Source: Fibrobacter succinogenes (GTDB lineage Bacteria; Fibrobacterota; Fibrobacteria; Fibrobacterales; Fibrobacteraceae). Taken from it: DNA of 64,000 nt. The notes beneath the pieces were generated by a model. The model made no database searches. It was given only the letters and a program-made list of their open reading frames with translations, and was not told the origin of the DNA. Shown piece after piece: positions 51,684 to 60,381 of this stretch. Positions within the stretch are counted from its first letter, which is position 1. Every line of letters starts with the position of its first letter. The position numbers were made by a program, and so were the translations under genes. Location: positions 1 to 64,000 of the forward strand of contig CACXXH010000033.1 of assembly GCA_902771595.1 (NCBI GenBank), written 5' to 3'.

Positions 51684-54242
51684 TTAGAACCAAACTTTAG
51701 TTTCGGCGTAGATGTAATGGCCATGCCAGTTATTGTCAGGCTCTGTCTCGTCGGAATGGGTTGCCCACTTGTAGCGGACATGGATGCCGGCGCGGTCAGC
51801 AAAGTTCCAGTCGAAACCGAGGCCAAGCGCCGTTTCAAGATAGTTGATAGAAGCCTTGCGGAAGAACATCGTGTTCACTTCTTTGAAGCGATCCGAGTTT
51901 GAACTCAGGGCGTTGCCGGTGTAATCGATGATGTAACCGTATTCCGAGCGGAACGTTTCGAGACCGAGAATGCCGACAAGGTGGAAGGTCGGCGTCACCG
52001 CAACTGCGGGTTCAAACTGACCATAGAAGCTCCACAGGAGCAGGTCGCTATTAGACGAACCAAAGGCAATCGGAGTCGTCTTGGCAACACTAGAAATAGA
52101 GGCGTAACCGCTCATCACAATATTTCTATCGGTACCGAACCAGTGGCCGATATCGTAGCCGCCCGCAAGGGAGAAGTAGTTGGACCACTTGACGTGGCTC
52201 GGGACAACGGAGTCCCGAATCTGCTCAGTATTTTCGTAAGCGGTGAATGTTTCCCACATTTCCCAGGTACCGCCACGGAGACCACCCTGTTGACGATTCT
52301 GCTTGAGTCCCTTACCCGGAGTGAGCACACCGGCACGTTCCACATAACCATTGGCCTCCGCGTTACCCGAGTCCGCCCAGAAAATCGGTTTATGCTTGGT
52401 CCAGGAGTTCGAGGATTCCCAAAGGTTACGACCGTTCAAACGGTAATTGAAATCAATGACATCCATGCCTTCTTCAACCTGGCTATGCAAGCCGTACTGG
52501 ATGTCAAGGTGACCACGGTTGAATTCCGGTTCAATCTTCAAGTTGATACCCGCCATGTTGGGGGTGTAGCGCATAGAACCCGCATTGAGGGCGAATTCAT
52601 CCTTACGCCAGGCGAGGAAACGAGAAGGGTTGCTCATGGAGAACGGAGAGTAGAAATCCTTCTGGAGGAAAATGGCTTCGAGAGTCATCGGCCAACCTTC
52701 GACGTACTTACTCTGAGCCTTCACGTACACACCGACCTGCGGCCAGCTAACCTTATTGTCATAAGTGTACTGCTGATACTGGGACGTGAGAATAGACGCT
52801 AATGATTTCTTGAATTTGTGGGAATGAGTCATGCTCAAGGCCACATCGGCCATAAGGTAAAGTTTCGGAGTGATGTTACCCTTGAAGTCCACGGAGGCCA
52901 CATGCGTATTAGCTATGTTCGGGTCAGCACTGAGTTGTTTGTACTGGATGCCGAATTCATCCTCGTACAAGATAGCGTCATCAAACACAACACCCATGTA
53001 GTTGAGACCGACTGTAAGATTCTCGGCAATCTTGTTTTTCGCAATACGACCATGATAGACAGCGCCGCGGAAATCGTAGTCACCGGACATTTCAAGTTCA
53101 CCCGGCTGACCACCGTACATGCGCAAACCATCGCGAGTACCGATGTCCATATCGGCCGGCTGAGAAACCATCGCCTGCGCAGTCAAATCGAACGGAAGCT
53201 GGTAGATGCTCATGAACACACCACCGAAGCTTCTGTTGGTCCAGAATGCACGACCGCCTTCCTTAACCGGCTTGAACACCTTTTCCTTGTAATAGGTGCT
53301 CACAGTCTTTTCGTCTTCGAAGGTTTCGTACACCCAGCCAAAGCGGGGCATAGTCTCGCGTTCCCACATGGTGAGCGGAGAGGAGTTCGCCCAGATGACG
53401 CCACCCGCCGTAACGTAGGCGCCAAAGACACCTGCACGGATGTCGACACCGAAGTTCATTTCCTCGTCAATCGTAGAGGAGTAGTAGTCGGTAGAGTGGT
53501 CGAACAACACGCGTTCGTTAGACGTAGGCACACCGGTCGGCTGAGAGCCGAGCTGGTTAGAGAAGAAACCCGTGAGGTCGAACGGGAACGTGAGGTTCGT
53601 CCAGAGGGTCATGTAGGAGTTCGGCATCGCAACGATGTTCGCCTTGAATATAGCGTCGACCGAAGTACGGGCCTTATCGCTAGCGAGAAGCGCGGAAGCT
53701 TCGGGATAGCGGAAGTCCTTTACGCGGAAAGCCATGAAGCCGGAGACCGCAAGAGGAGCGTCATCCTTGCCCATGAGCGTAGATTCCAAGTTTTCAGCCA
53801 GGTTATCCATGTTGGCTTCGGCAACCTCGAGCTGCTTTTCAGCAGAAAGCGTCGCAGGAGCATCGACCACGGCAGCAGGTACAGACGAGGGAGCAGTCGA
53901 AGCGAATTCCTTCTTGGGGGCTTCCTCGGGTGCCGGTTCGGCAGCGGCTTCTTCAACCGGAGCAGATTCCTCGACAGCGGCCTCTTCGACCGGGGCGGAT
54001 TCCTCGGCAGGGGCAGATTCTTCAGAAGCGGCGGCTTCCTCTACGGGAGCGGCCTCTTCGGCAGGGGCGGCTTCCTCGGTTGCAGCACTTTCCATTTCAC
54101 CAGCAGCCTCTTCGGCAGGGGCTGCAGCTTCTTCCACCGCTTCGGTCTCGGGAGCGCTAGTATCCAGCGCTTCCTCGGATTCCTGAGCAAAAGCGAGGGA
54201 AGAGCAAAGCAAAGTCGTAAAGAGTAACGGTAATTTACGCAT
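51684..54242 (-). CDS. Large outer-membrane beta-barrel protein with Ala/Glu-rich N-terminal extension (852 aa), first of three
   Basis: The signal peptide ends SLAFAQ. Residues about 22-110 are a low-complexity Ala/Glu/Pro region with repeats of PAEEAAPVEEAA, then a helical segment (KQLEVAEANMDNLAENLES) and a barrel of about 700 residues ending YIYAETKVWF with terminal Phe. The segment IWANSSPLTMWERE matches the SPLT motif of the two downstream barrels. The acidic extension could span the periplasm or bind a partner; this is inference. The gene lies 9 nt from the CBM-like gene at 54252. Confidence 0.75.
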   Translation of the reverse strand: MRKLPLLFTTLLCSSLAFAQESEEALDTSAPETEAVEEAAAPAEEAAGEMESAATEEAAPAEEAAPVEEAAASEESAPAEESAPVEEAAVEESAPVEEAAAEPAPEEAPKKEFASTAPSSVPAAVVDAPATLSAEKQLEVAEANMDNLAENLESTLMGKDDAPLAVSGFMAFRVKDFRYPEASALLASDKARTSVDAIFKANIVAMPNSYMTLWTNLTFPFDLTGFFSNQLGSQPTGVPTSNERVLFDHSTDYYSSTIDEEMNFGVDIRAGVFGAYVTAGGVIWANSSPLTMWERETMPRFGWVYETFEDEKTVSTYYKEKVFKPVKEGGRAFWTNRSFGGVFMSIYQLPFDLTAQAMVSQPADMDIGTRDGLRMYGGQPGELEMSGDYDFRGAVYHGRIAKNKIAENLTVGLNYMGVVFDDAILYEDEFGIQYKQLSADPNIANTHVASVDFKGNITPKLYLMADVALSMTHSHKFKKSLASILTSQYQQYTYDNKVSWPQVGVYVKAQSKYVEGWPMTLEAIFLQKDFYSPFSMSNPSRFLAWRKDEFALNAGSMRYTPNMAGINLKIEPEFNRGHLDIQYGLHSQVEEGMDVIDFNYRLNGRNLWESSNSWTKHKPIFWADSGNAEANGYVERAGVLTPGKGLKQNRQQGGLRGGTWEMWETFTAYENTEQIRDSVVPSHVKWSNYFSLAGGYDIGHWFGTDRNIVMSGYASISSVAKTTPIAFGSSNSDLLLWSFYGQFEPAVAVTPTFHLVGILGLETFRSEYGYIIDYTGNALSSNSDRFKEVNTMFFRKASINYLETALGLGFDWNFADRAGIHVRYKWATHSDETEPDNNWHGHYIYAETKVWF

Positions 54243-54251
54243 GAGGACCTC

Positions 54252-54989
54252 TTAAATTGCGTTGCGGAACGGGTAGTTAGCCGGGCCTTCGTAAGGCTTG
54301 CCGTGCTTCTTAATTACGATATCGTCAATCCAGACCTTGAAGGCCTCGTTCTCGTCCTTACGGACTTCAAGACGGAAGCCCTTGAAGTTCGACCAGGCAA
54401 ACGGGAGCATGACTTCGCGGGTGTTCTTGGCATCCCAGTACACGCCGGTCATACCGAACAGCTTGAGCGGAATGCTGAAATGCTTCCATTCCGTGGTAAT
54501 TTCGCCGAGGCTCTTGGAACGGAGCTTGACTTGCAGGGATTCACCATTGCTCTTCACGCCGTCATCGACGAGCACGAACAAGGCGTTTTCACCACCCTTG
54601 TCGCCCTTGATCCAGAACTCGAGGACGCCTTCTTCCAGGTACGGAGTCAAGTCCACAGAACCCGCGATACAGATAGCCACACCGGAATAGTCGCTTGCGA
54701 TAAGCTCAATTTCCATGGAAAGAGCACCTTCCATGGCAAACTTATCCGTGAGAACCGGTTCGGGGTTCTCGCGCGGGTACTGGTAGGTGTATCCACCGCC
54801 ACGGGGGATGGCTTCACGCATAACGACGCTCACCACGTCCTTGTCGGGGCGGAACTGTTTGGCCTCGCGCGTGACGAAGCGGGAATTATCTCTATCCCTG
54901 TAATCGCTGAAAGAAGCAAAGGAGAAAGACGCAAGAAGAAGCGAGCCAACGGCACACTTCCAGATGATGGTCTGCAGATGTGATTTCAT
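54252..54989 (-). CDS. Secreted CBM-like (CIA30/CBM11-type) protein, first gene of the outer-membrane operon (245 aa)
   Basis: Signal peptide 1-25, then a beta-sandwich with SGVAICIAGSVDLTPYLEEG, LEFWIKGDKGGENALFVLVD, WKHFSIPLKLFG and NFKGFRLEVRKDENEAFKVW. The latter ends in IDDIVIKKHG, the usual end of galactose-binding-like or CBM folds. The modules of the CBM11-like proteins at 34-40 kb are of a different subtype. ATG 54989 is preferred: GGAG lies 11 nt upstream, while the open frame upstream is AT-rich and non-coding in look. It probably binds polysaccharide at the surface; specificity unknown. Confidence 0.7.
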   Translation of the reverse strand: MKSHLQTIIWKCAVGSLLLASFSFASFSDYRDRDNSRFVTREAKQFRPDKDVVSVVMREAIPRGGGYTYQYPRENPEPVLTDKFAMEGALSMEIELIASDYSGVAICIAGSVDLTPYLEEGVLEFWIKGDKGGENALFVLVDDGVKSNGESLQVKLRSKSLGEITTEWKHFSIPLKLFGMTGVYWDAKNTREVMLPFAWSNFKGFRLEVRKDENEAFKVWIDDIVIKKHGKPYEGPANYPFRNAI

Positions 54990-55238
54990 AAGGTACAAAA
55001 TCTCCAAATTCAATGGCCTACAATATAACTTGTTTTTCGGACATTGTACTACCCCTTTTTTCGAAAAAACATATTCAAAAGCATAAACATGGCAAATAGC
55101 GTGCAAAAAAACATGTTTTTTTGGTATTTTGCAGAATCTCACTCGTTTACTATCGTAACCGAATTATTTTAAAAAGGCTTTCCTATTAGGACGAATATGT
55201 CTAAATTTCAATATATAACTACCAACGACAGGTAACCC

Positions 55239-56417
55239 ATGTTTTTTTACAAATCCATTATTGCACTATCCGCCATATTCCTCCTCGCAAGCTGCGGTCC
55301 CAGCAACAACGGTTTGACCCCAGTTGACGACGACAAGGACTCTAAGTCCGTAAGTCACCCGGCCGTCGACTACTCCAAGGGCCGCGCCATGAACCAGAAG
55401 CTCGGGCGCGGCATAAACCTCGGAAATTCCTGGGATTCCCCGGGGATCGGCGCACACCCCGACTGCGGATGGAACAACTGCATCAAGGATGAGGACTTCC
55501 AGATCATCAAGGCGGCAGGGTTCAATTCCGTGCGACTCCCCGTACGCTGGGAACACGATCTCGACGTAAACGGCACCATCGACCCGCAGCGTCTCGCCGG
55601 CGTAAAAGAAGACATTCAGATAGCGAACAGCCTTGGCATGCCCGTGGTCCTGGACTTCCACCACCATATCAACATGAACGCTGCCGCAATGTATGTCGAA
55701 TCGAATCCCAGTGACTACCAGGAAGAGCTGGCAAAATTCGCCAGCATGTGGGTCCAGGTAGCAACCGCACTGAACGATATTCCGGACGACATGATTGTCT
55801 TCGAAATCATGAACGAACCGCACGATATCAAGAAAAAAGCCACCGTGAACGAAATCATGCTAACGGGTTACAACGCCATCCGTTCCGTCAGCCTGACCAA
55901 GACCATCATGTTCGAAGCCAACGGTTACTCCAAATTCGGCGCAATCAAGCAACTCGAACTGCCCCAGGACGGCAACATCATCGTAAGCGGCCACTACTAC
56001 GAACCCTACGAGTTCACCCACCAGGGAACCGCTGGCAAGCAGTACCCGTGCGGTGCAGTAGTTTCGTCCTCAAGGTTAAGCCAGATTGCCAGTGAATTCA
56101 AGACCTACGTCGACTCCGCCAAAGCGTACTACCCCGACATAGACGGTACACACAGCGTGCCCATGAACATGGGCGAATTCGGTGCCATCGGCCGTACCGG
56201 ATCGATGTGCGGAGACGAAGCCCCGAGCGAGGCCATGCGTGCACAATGGACACAGCACGTCATCAGTGCCGCCGAAAGCTATGGCATCAGTTGGCACTAC
56301 TGGTCCTACGGAAAGACCAGCGGCTTCCAGGCTTACAACCAGGACGCAGGCGAATGGTTCCCCGAAATGAAAAAGGTGTTCGACGCCTTTTCCGCAAATC
56401 CATTCCCGAACATCTAA
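55239..56417 (+). CDS. GH5 endoglucanase, lipoprotein (392 aa)
   Basis: The lipobox is LASC (Cys19), then a Ser/Asp linker to about residue 45. The catalytic (beta/alpha)8 domain has GRGINLGNSWDSP, SVRLPVRWEHD, the acid/base Glu193 in FEIMNEPHD, YYEPYEFTHQG and nucleophile Glu313 in PMNMGEFGAIG. The Trp-rich end (ISWHYWSYGKTSGFQAYN) carries a conserved substrate-site Trp. It probably cleaves beta-1,4-glucan at the cell surface, retained by lipid. AGGTAAC precedes the ATG. It is divergent from the outer-membrane operon, sharing a 249-nt intergenic region. Confidence 0.93.
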   Translation: MFFYKSIIALSAIFLLASCGPSNNGLTPVDDDKDSKSVSHPAVDYSKGRAMNQKLGRGINLGNSWDSPGIGAHPDCGWNNCIKDEDFQIIKAAGFNSVRLPVRWEHDLDVNGTIDPQRLAGVKEDIQIANSLGMPVVLDFHHHINMNAAAMYVESNPSDYQEELAKFASMWVQVATALNDIPDDMIVFEIMNEPHDIKKKATVNEIMLTGYNAIRSVSLTKTIMFEANGYSKFGAIKQLELPQDGNIIVSGHYYEPYEFTHQGTAGKQYPCGAVVSSSRLSQIASEFKTYVDSAKAYYPDIDGTHSVPMNMGEFGAIGRTGSMCGDEAPSEAMRAQWTQHVISAAESYGISWHYWSYGKTSGFQAYNQDAGEWFPEMKKVFDAFSANPFPNI

Positions 56418-56431
56418 TAAAAAGAAGTAAG

Positions 56432-57199
56432 CTACGGGCGGACGAGAGTGCCGCCCCAATGCTCGTCGAAAAAGGCTTGGAACAGGAGTTCCGGGCCTTT
56501 TTTCAGTTCCTCGACGACCTCGGACACGGGACGCCCGCTGCGGTAAAGTTCCCGATAGGCGCGGGAAAGCGCTTCGACACGCTCTTCGGGGAACAGGTCC
56601 GGGTGCAGGCGGAGCGCATGCAAATTGAGCCCGCCGTAGCGAATGGGGCTCCCGTACGCCTTGGTGCAGGGAGGCACATCGCGGTCCACCTTGTGCGTGC
56701 CGCCCACGAAGGCATAGGCGCCCACCTGGTTACGCTGCTGGATTCCGGTAACGCCCCCGAGGGTCGCATATTCACCGACACGCACGTGCCCGCCAATCTG
56801 GCAGCCATTCGCGATGACGACGCCTTCACGGATGTCGCAATCGTGCGCGATGTGCGAATACGCCATGACCAATACTTTGTCTGCAACGCGCGTGCAGCCG
56901 CCCCCCTGGACCGTACCGCGGTTGAGCGTACAGTACTCGCGGATGGTGCAGTTTTCGCCTATGCTGAGGCACGTCGGCTCGCCCGCATATTTCAAATCCT
57001 GCGGAGGAGCGCCGAGGATGGCCCCGTCATAGACATGGGTGTTCGCGCCGACGGAGACCCCGCCGTAAACGTGCACGCGGGACTCGAGAACCACGTTTTC
57101 CCCTATTTCCGCACCGCAGTCCACTAGGCACCACGGGCCAATAGAGGCTGTTTCGTGGACTTTGGCTTGCGGGCTTACAAATGCGGACGGGTGGATCAT
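56432..57199 (-). CDS. lpxA: UDP-N-acetylglucosamine acyltransferase LpxA
   Basis: First step of lipid A synthesis: transfers a 3-hydroxyacyl chain from ACP to UDP-GlcNAc in the cytosol. Left-handed hexapeptide helix (GENVVLESRVHVYGGVSVGA) with the catalytic-His region MAYSHIAHDCDIREGVV, then GGVTGIQQRNQVGAYAFVGG and HKVDRDVPPC, and the C-terminal helices with ERVEALSRAYRELY. ATG 57199 (MIHPSAF) fits the family start; no ribosome site is clear for it or for an ATG 9 nt upstream. No lpxB, lpxD or fabZ is adjacent, unlike in many Gram-negatives. Confidence 0.95.
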   Translation of the reverse strand: MIHPSAFVSPQAKVHETASIGPWCLVDCGAEIGENVVLESRVHVYGGVSVGANTHVYDGAILGAPPQDLKYAGEPTCLSIGENCTIREYCTLNRGTVQGGGCTRVADKVLVMAYSHIAHDCDIREGVVIANGCQIGGHVRVGEYATLGGVTGIQQRNQVGAYAFVGGTHKVDRDVPPCTKAYGSPIRYGGLNLHALRLHPDLFPEERVEALSRAYRELYRSGRPVSEVVEELKKGPELLFQAFFDEHWGGTLVRP

Positions 57200-57220
57200 A
57201 ATGAGCATGCGCCAAAGGCG

Positions 57221-57310
57221 CAGTTACTAGTTACTAATTACGAGTTACTAGTGGTAATTTAGAAAAAAGCAGGCTCACTCTAGTAACAGGGAACTTAGAA
57301 CTAAGAACTC
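57221..57310. repeat. Short repeated words GTTACTAGTTACTA / CTAGTAAC with inverted orientation
   Basis: Between lpxA and the glycosyltransferase gene lie AGTTACTAG, TTACTAATTACGAGTTACTAG and, 50 nt on, CTAGTAAC and GAACTTAGAACTAAGAAC. Similar words recur, inverted, at 58501-58598. No reading frame is supported. Confidence 0.7.
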
Positions 57311-57330
57311 TTTTTACTACATTTGCGCGC

Positions 57331-58434
57331 ATGGGCGGTATTATCATCGCATGCCTCACCGCACTCTACGTGCTCCTGTTCCTATTCTTCATAATAGGGC
57401 TTGTCCGCACGCACCGTTACAAGGGGCCGAAGGCGACCCCGAGCGTCTCGGTAGTGGTGCCGATGCGTAACGAAGAGGAATTTGCGCAGCGCACTTTGGA
57501 AGCGCTCGCCGAACAGGACTACGCCGGCGAATGGGAGGTCATCTGCGTGGACGACCGCTCCACGGATTCCACCCGCGAGATTCTCGAGAAGTTCGCCGCG
57601 ACGCACCCGAAGTTCCGCGTGCTCAGCCTCTCGCCCGACCTGCCCGTAATCGCGAGCCCCAAGAAGCGTGCCCTCGAAAGCGCGTTCAAGATCGCGAAAA
57701 ATGAAGTGCTTTTGACGATGGACGCCGACTGCGTCCCGCGCAAGAGCTGGATTACCGCCATGGCGGGCCGGTTCGTGGACGGGATATGCATCGTGCAGGG
57801 GCCGAAACAGAACAACGGGACCCGCTCGCTCCCCCACCTGTACCAGAAACTGGAAACGCTCGGCTACACCGCGATGGAAGCCGCCGGGTTCAGCTGGGGA
57901 CACCCGATCGTCGCGAGCGCCGCATGCCTCGCCTACAAGAAGGAGCTGTTTTTCAAAGTGGGCGGGTTCGGCGACCTCATCAACCTCTCGAGCGGCGACG
58001 ACGACATGCTCATCCACAAGATGATGAAGATTCCCGGCACCAAGGTCTGCTACAACCTGGACAAGGACGCCGTAATAGAGACCGCGCCGGTACACACGTG
58101 GAAGCAGCTGTTCAACCAGCGCGCCCGCTGGAGCAGCAACGGCACGAACTACGAGAGCAAGGCCTATGTTCTGCTGCTCACGCTCATCTACACATATTAC
58201 ATCTGGATGTTCATAAGCCCGTGGTGCGTCGTCTTCCTGGATTTTCCGTGGCAGTGGTGCGTTTTCAGCATCGCGCCCAAAATCGTCGTGGATTTCGTAT
58301 TCCTGATGATAGCGTCCTGGAAACTGCATTCCAAGCGCAAGATGTTCGCCTTCTTGCCGACAGAACTCATCCAGATCCCGATGATAGTGTTCGCCGTGCC
58401 CGCGGGCATCACCGGCATGTTCAGGTGGAAGTGA
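57331..58434 (+). CDS. Membrane-anchored family 2 glycosyltransferase (367 aa)
   Basis: One N-terminal membrane segment (residues 3-24), then the GT-A fold with SVVVPMRNEEEFAQ, CVDDRSTDSTREI, MDADCVP, GDDDMLIHKM and NQRARWSSNGTNYE (the QRARW processive motif), and three C-terminal membrane segments. This arrangement fits a transferase that makes an extracellular or lipid-linked polysaccharide. The gene stands alone, flanked on both sides by repeat clusters of the same type, and divergent from lpxA. Confidence 0.88.
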   Translation: MGGIIIACLTALYVLLFLFFIIGLVRTHRYKGPKATPSVSVVVPMRNEEEFAQRTLEALAEQDYAGEWEVICVDDRSTDSTREILEKFAATHPKFRVLSLSPDLPVIASPKKRALESAFKIAKNEVLLTMDADCVPRKSWITAMAGRFVDGICIVQGPKQNNGTRSLPHLYQKLETLGYTAMEAAGFSWGHPIVASAACLAYKKELFFKVGGFGDLINLSSGDDDMLIHKMMKIPGTKVCYNLDKDAVIETAPVHTWKQLFNQRARWSSNGTNYESKAYVLLLTLIYTYYIWMFISPWCVVFLDFPWQWCVFSIAPKIVVDFVFLMIASWKLHSKRKMFAFLPTELIQIPMIVFAVPAGITGMFRWK

Positions 58435-58500
58435 GCCGCTTCTCCACATAGTGGATAACAGCAACTAGGCAACAAGTTGCCAAGTTTTGTATAGCGGCAG

Positions 58501-58598
58501 TTAATAGTTAGTAGTTCCTAGTTACTAGTATAGCTTTTATCAAGAATCTTCTAGGTAAATGCAATCCTAGTAACTCAGAACTAGGAACTTATCTAAGC
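58501..58598. repeat. Inverted short repeats downstream of the glycosyltransferase
   Basis: AGTTCCTAGTTACTAGTATAG (58512-58532, quoted in part as AGTTCCTAGTTACTAG) faces CTAGTAACTCAGAACTAGGAAC about 50 nt later. The same words occur before the gene at 57221-57310. No reading frame is supported, and no classical terminator was found for the gene at 57331. Confidence 0.7.
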
Positions 58599-58614
58599 TC
58601 TAAGTTCAAAAAAA

Positions 58615-59895
58615 TCACTGCTGAAAGTTCATCGCCCAAGCAACTGCGTCTTCAGCACTAGCAATCTTGCCGTCAAGCTGCAGTTCAAAACTCTGCTTGA
58701 TGATTTCGCCCATCTGCCTACCGGGCTTTACGCCCAGGTCCATGAGCATCTTGCCCGTGAGGTAGGGTTGCGGGGCGGCTTCGAGCAGGCCGTATTCGCC
58801 GGCGGATTTCCACAAATTCTTCGCGAAATCAGGCGATTTGAAGAAACGGCACGGGATGCTCTGTACCAGCAGGCAAAGCGGCCGGAGCCCATCCAGCTTT
58901 ACAGCCAGACGGCGGAGCGTCGGAATGTCATTTACGATGCCTTCGTCAAGCTGCCGGAGCGCCTGCAACTGCAGCGGGACATTCTTCAGCAGGTGCGTTT
59001 CATTGGTAATACGTCCGAGAAAATCGAGGGACGTTTCCGCACTCCCCGCAAGAAGCGCTGCAAAAGCGAAATCCATTTTCTGGCTGTCGGAAAGGCCGCT
59101 GCAATCCCGCAATTCCACCATATTGTCGAGGATTTCGCCGAGCGTCTCCCAGGAACCTTCGAACGGGCGGATTTCGGGGAAGTATCCGTCGAGTTTTATG
59201 TCCAAAAAGGCGCGGAGCCCGAGCGATGGCTTGCCCGGTTTCAGGAGCCACTTTTTGAATTCCTCGAACAGGCGTTCCACACTCAGGTCATCAAGCGAGA
59301 GCATGCGGCAGAGTTCTACGGTCTCGGGCGCGAGCGTGCACCCGAAGCGGCTCGCGAACTGCACCCCGCGCAATATGCGCAGGGAATCTTCCGCGAAGGC
59401 GGGGCCCACGTGGCGCAACACGCGTTCCTTCAGGTCGCCAATCCCGTTATAAGGATCGCACAGCGTGAGTTCCGGCAGTTCCATGCCCATCGCATTGATG
59501 GTGAAGTCGCGCCGGAGCGCCGCCTCCTTGAAACTGAGTTTCTCGTCGGTATGCACCACGAAACCGCGATGCCCGTAGCCCACCTTGCTTTCGGTGCGCG
59601 GGAACGAGAAGTCGAGCGAAAGCCCCTTCATGGCGAGGTGAATCACGCCGAACGCCTTCCCGACCAGGTTCGTGCGGCCATACTTCGAGAGGATGGGCAC
59701 CAGGGCGTCCTGCGCCATGTCGTACACTTCGACATCGTAATCGCGGCAGGACTTTCCCAAAAGCGCATCGCGGACCCAGCCGCCCACCAAAAAGGCGCGG
59801 CCGCCCGCATCGCGGATATCGCCCGCAATTTTCAGGAGGCGTCCCGGCAGGTCCGGTTCGAACCACTCCCCCGCAAGTGTCTGGATGCGTGCCAT
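58615..59895 (-). CDS. tRNA nucleotidyltransferase / poly(A) polymerase family protein
   Basis: Class II CCA-adding-type enzyme of 426 residues. The head has FLVGGWVRDALLGK, the metal-binding DYDVEVYD, RRDFTINAMG and DPYNGIGDLKERVLRHVG, then SLRILRGVQFASRFG and a helical neck and body. It could add CCA to tRNAs (the tRNA-Val in this window lacks an encoded CCA) or poly(A) to RNA; the sequence alone does not separate these. No HD phosphohydrolase motif is seen in the C-terminal part. It is followed by a 14-nt gap to the lipoprotein at 59910 on the same strand. Confidence 0.88.
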   Translation of the reverse strand: MARIQTLAGEWFEPDLPGRLLKIAGDIRDAGGRAFLVGGWVRDALLGKSCRDYDVEVYDMAQDALVPILSKYGRTNLVGKAFGVIHLAMKGLSLDFSFPRTESKVGYGHRGFVVHTDEKLSFKEAALRRDFTINAMGMELPELTLCDPYNGIGDLKERVLRHVGPAFAEDSLRILRGVQFASRFGCTLAPETVELCRMLSLDDLSVERLFEEFKKWLLKPGKPSLGLRAFLDIKLDGYFPEIRPFEGSWETLGEILDNMVELRDCSGLSDSQKMDFAFAALLAGSAETSLDFLGRITNETHLLKNVPLQLQALRQLDEGIVNDIPTLRRLAVKLDGLRPLCLLVQSIPCRFFKSPDFAKNLWKSAGEYGLLEAAPQPYLTGKMLMDLGVKPGRQMGEIIKQSFELQLDGKIASAEDAVAWAMNFQQ

Positions 59896-59909
59896 CTACG
59901 GGAACCGCC

Positions 59910-60371
59910 CTACTGGAAACTGCCTGCTTCGGCAGCGGAAGTATCGGCCGGTTCGGCAGCGCCGGCACTCGGAGCAGACGTGCCCGTCGTGTCGACCGCC
60001 TTGTAGCGCTCGTAGATGCTCACCGTAGCAGCCGCCGAAGAATCCTCCAGCGCCTTCGAGACGGAAATGACTTCGGCACTCGAATCAGCAGATGTGGAAT
60101 CGGCCTTGTTGTTCGCCGCATAGCGTTCGTAAATGCCTTGCCTGATCTGAGCATCCTCGCCGCGTTTTTTCGCCTCTTCCGCACGGCATTCATTCAATTC
60201 ATTTTCGATATAGGCGCGCTGGTCCGGGGAATACGTCTGCGTATCGAGCCTGTACTGGATTTCGGAGCAAACGAGCCCCTGACGTTCACCCGCACAGGCC
60301 TGGAACAAGAACGCCACGGCAGCAACGGCCAAGAAAGCCACCAAGGAAACGAATGTCTTTTTCGTGAGCAT
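59910..60371 (-). CDS. Small lipoprotein, Ala/Ser-rich C-terminus (153 aa)
   Basis: The lipobox is FQAC (Cys26). A charged helical region (LVCSEIQYRLDTQTYSPDQ, ENELNECRAEEAKKRG) with two Cys is followed by a low-complexity tail of Asp/Ser/Thr/Ala (ADSTSADSSAEVISVSK), where the segment IYERY occurs twice (QGIYERYAANN and VSIYERYKAVD). Unknown function. ATG 60371 is the only start that gives a signal sequence. It lies 10 nt downstream of the propeller gene at 60382. Confidence 0.65.
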   Translation of the reverse strand: MLTKKTFVSLVAFLAVAAVAFLFQACAGERQGLVCSEIQYRLDTQTYSPDQRAYIENELNECRAEEAKKRGEDAQIRQGIYERYAANNKADSTSADSSAEVISVSKALEDSSAAATVSIYERYKAVDTTGTSAPSAGAAEPADTSAAEAGSFQ

Positions 60372-60381
60372 ATTCACCCCA

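Noticed and set aside
53930-54186. Minisatellite-like DNA at the start of the 852-residue barrel gene
   Set aside because: The repeats are imperfect codon-level repeats (Ala/Glu/Pro) within a long frame, without identical tandem units.
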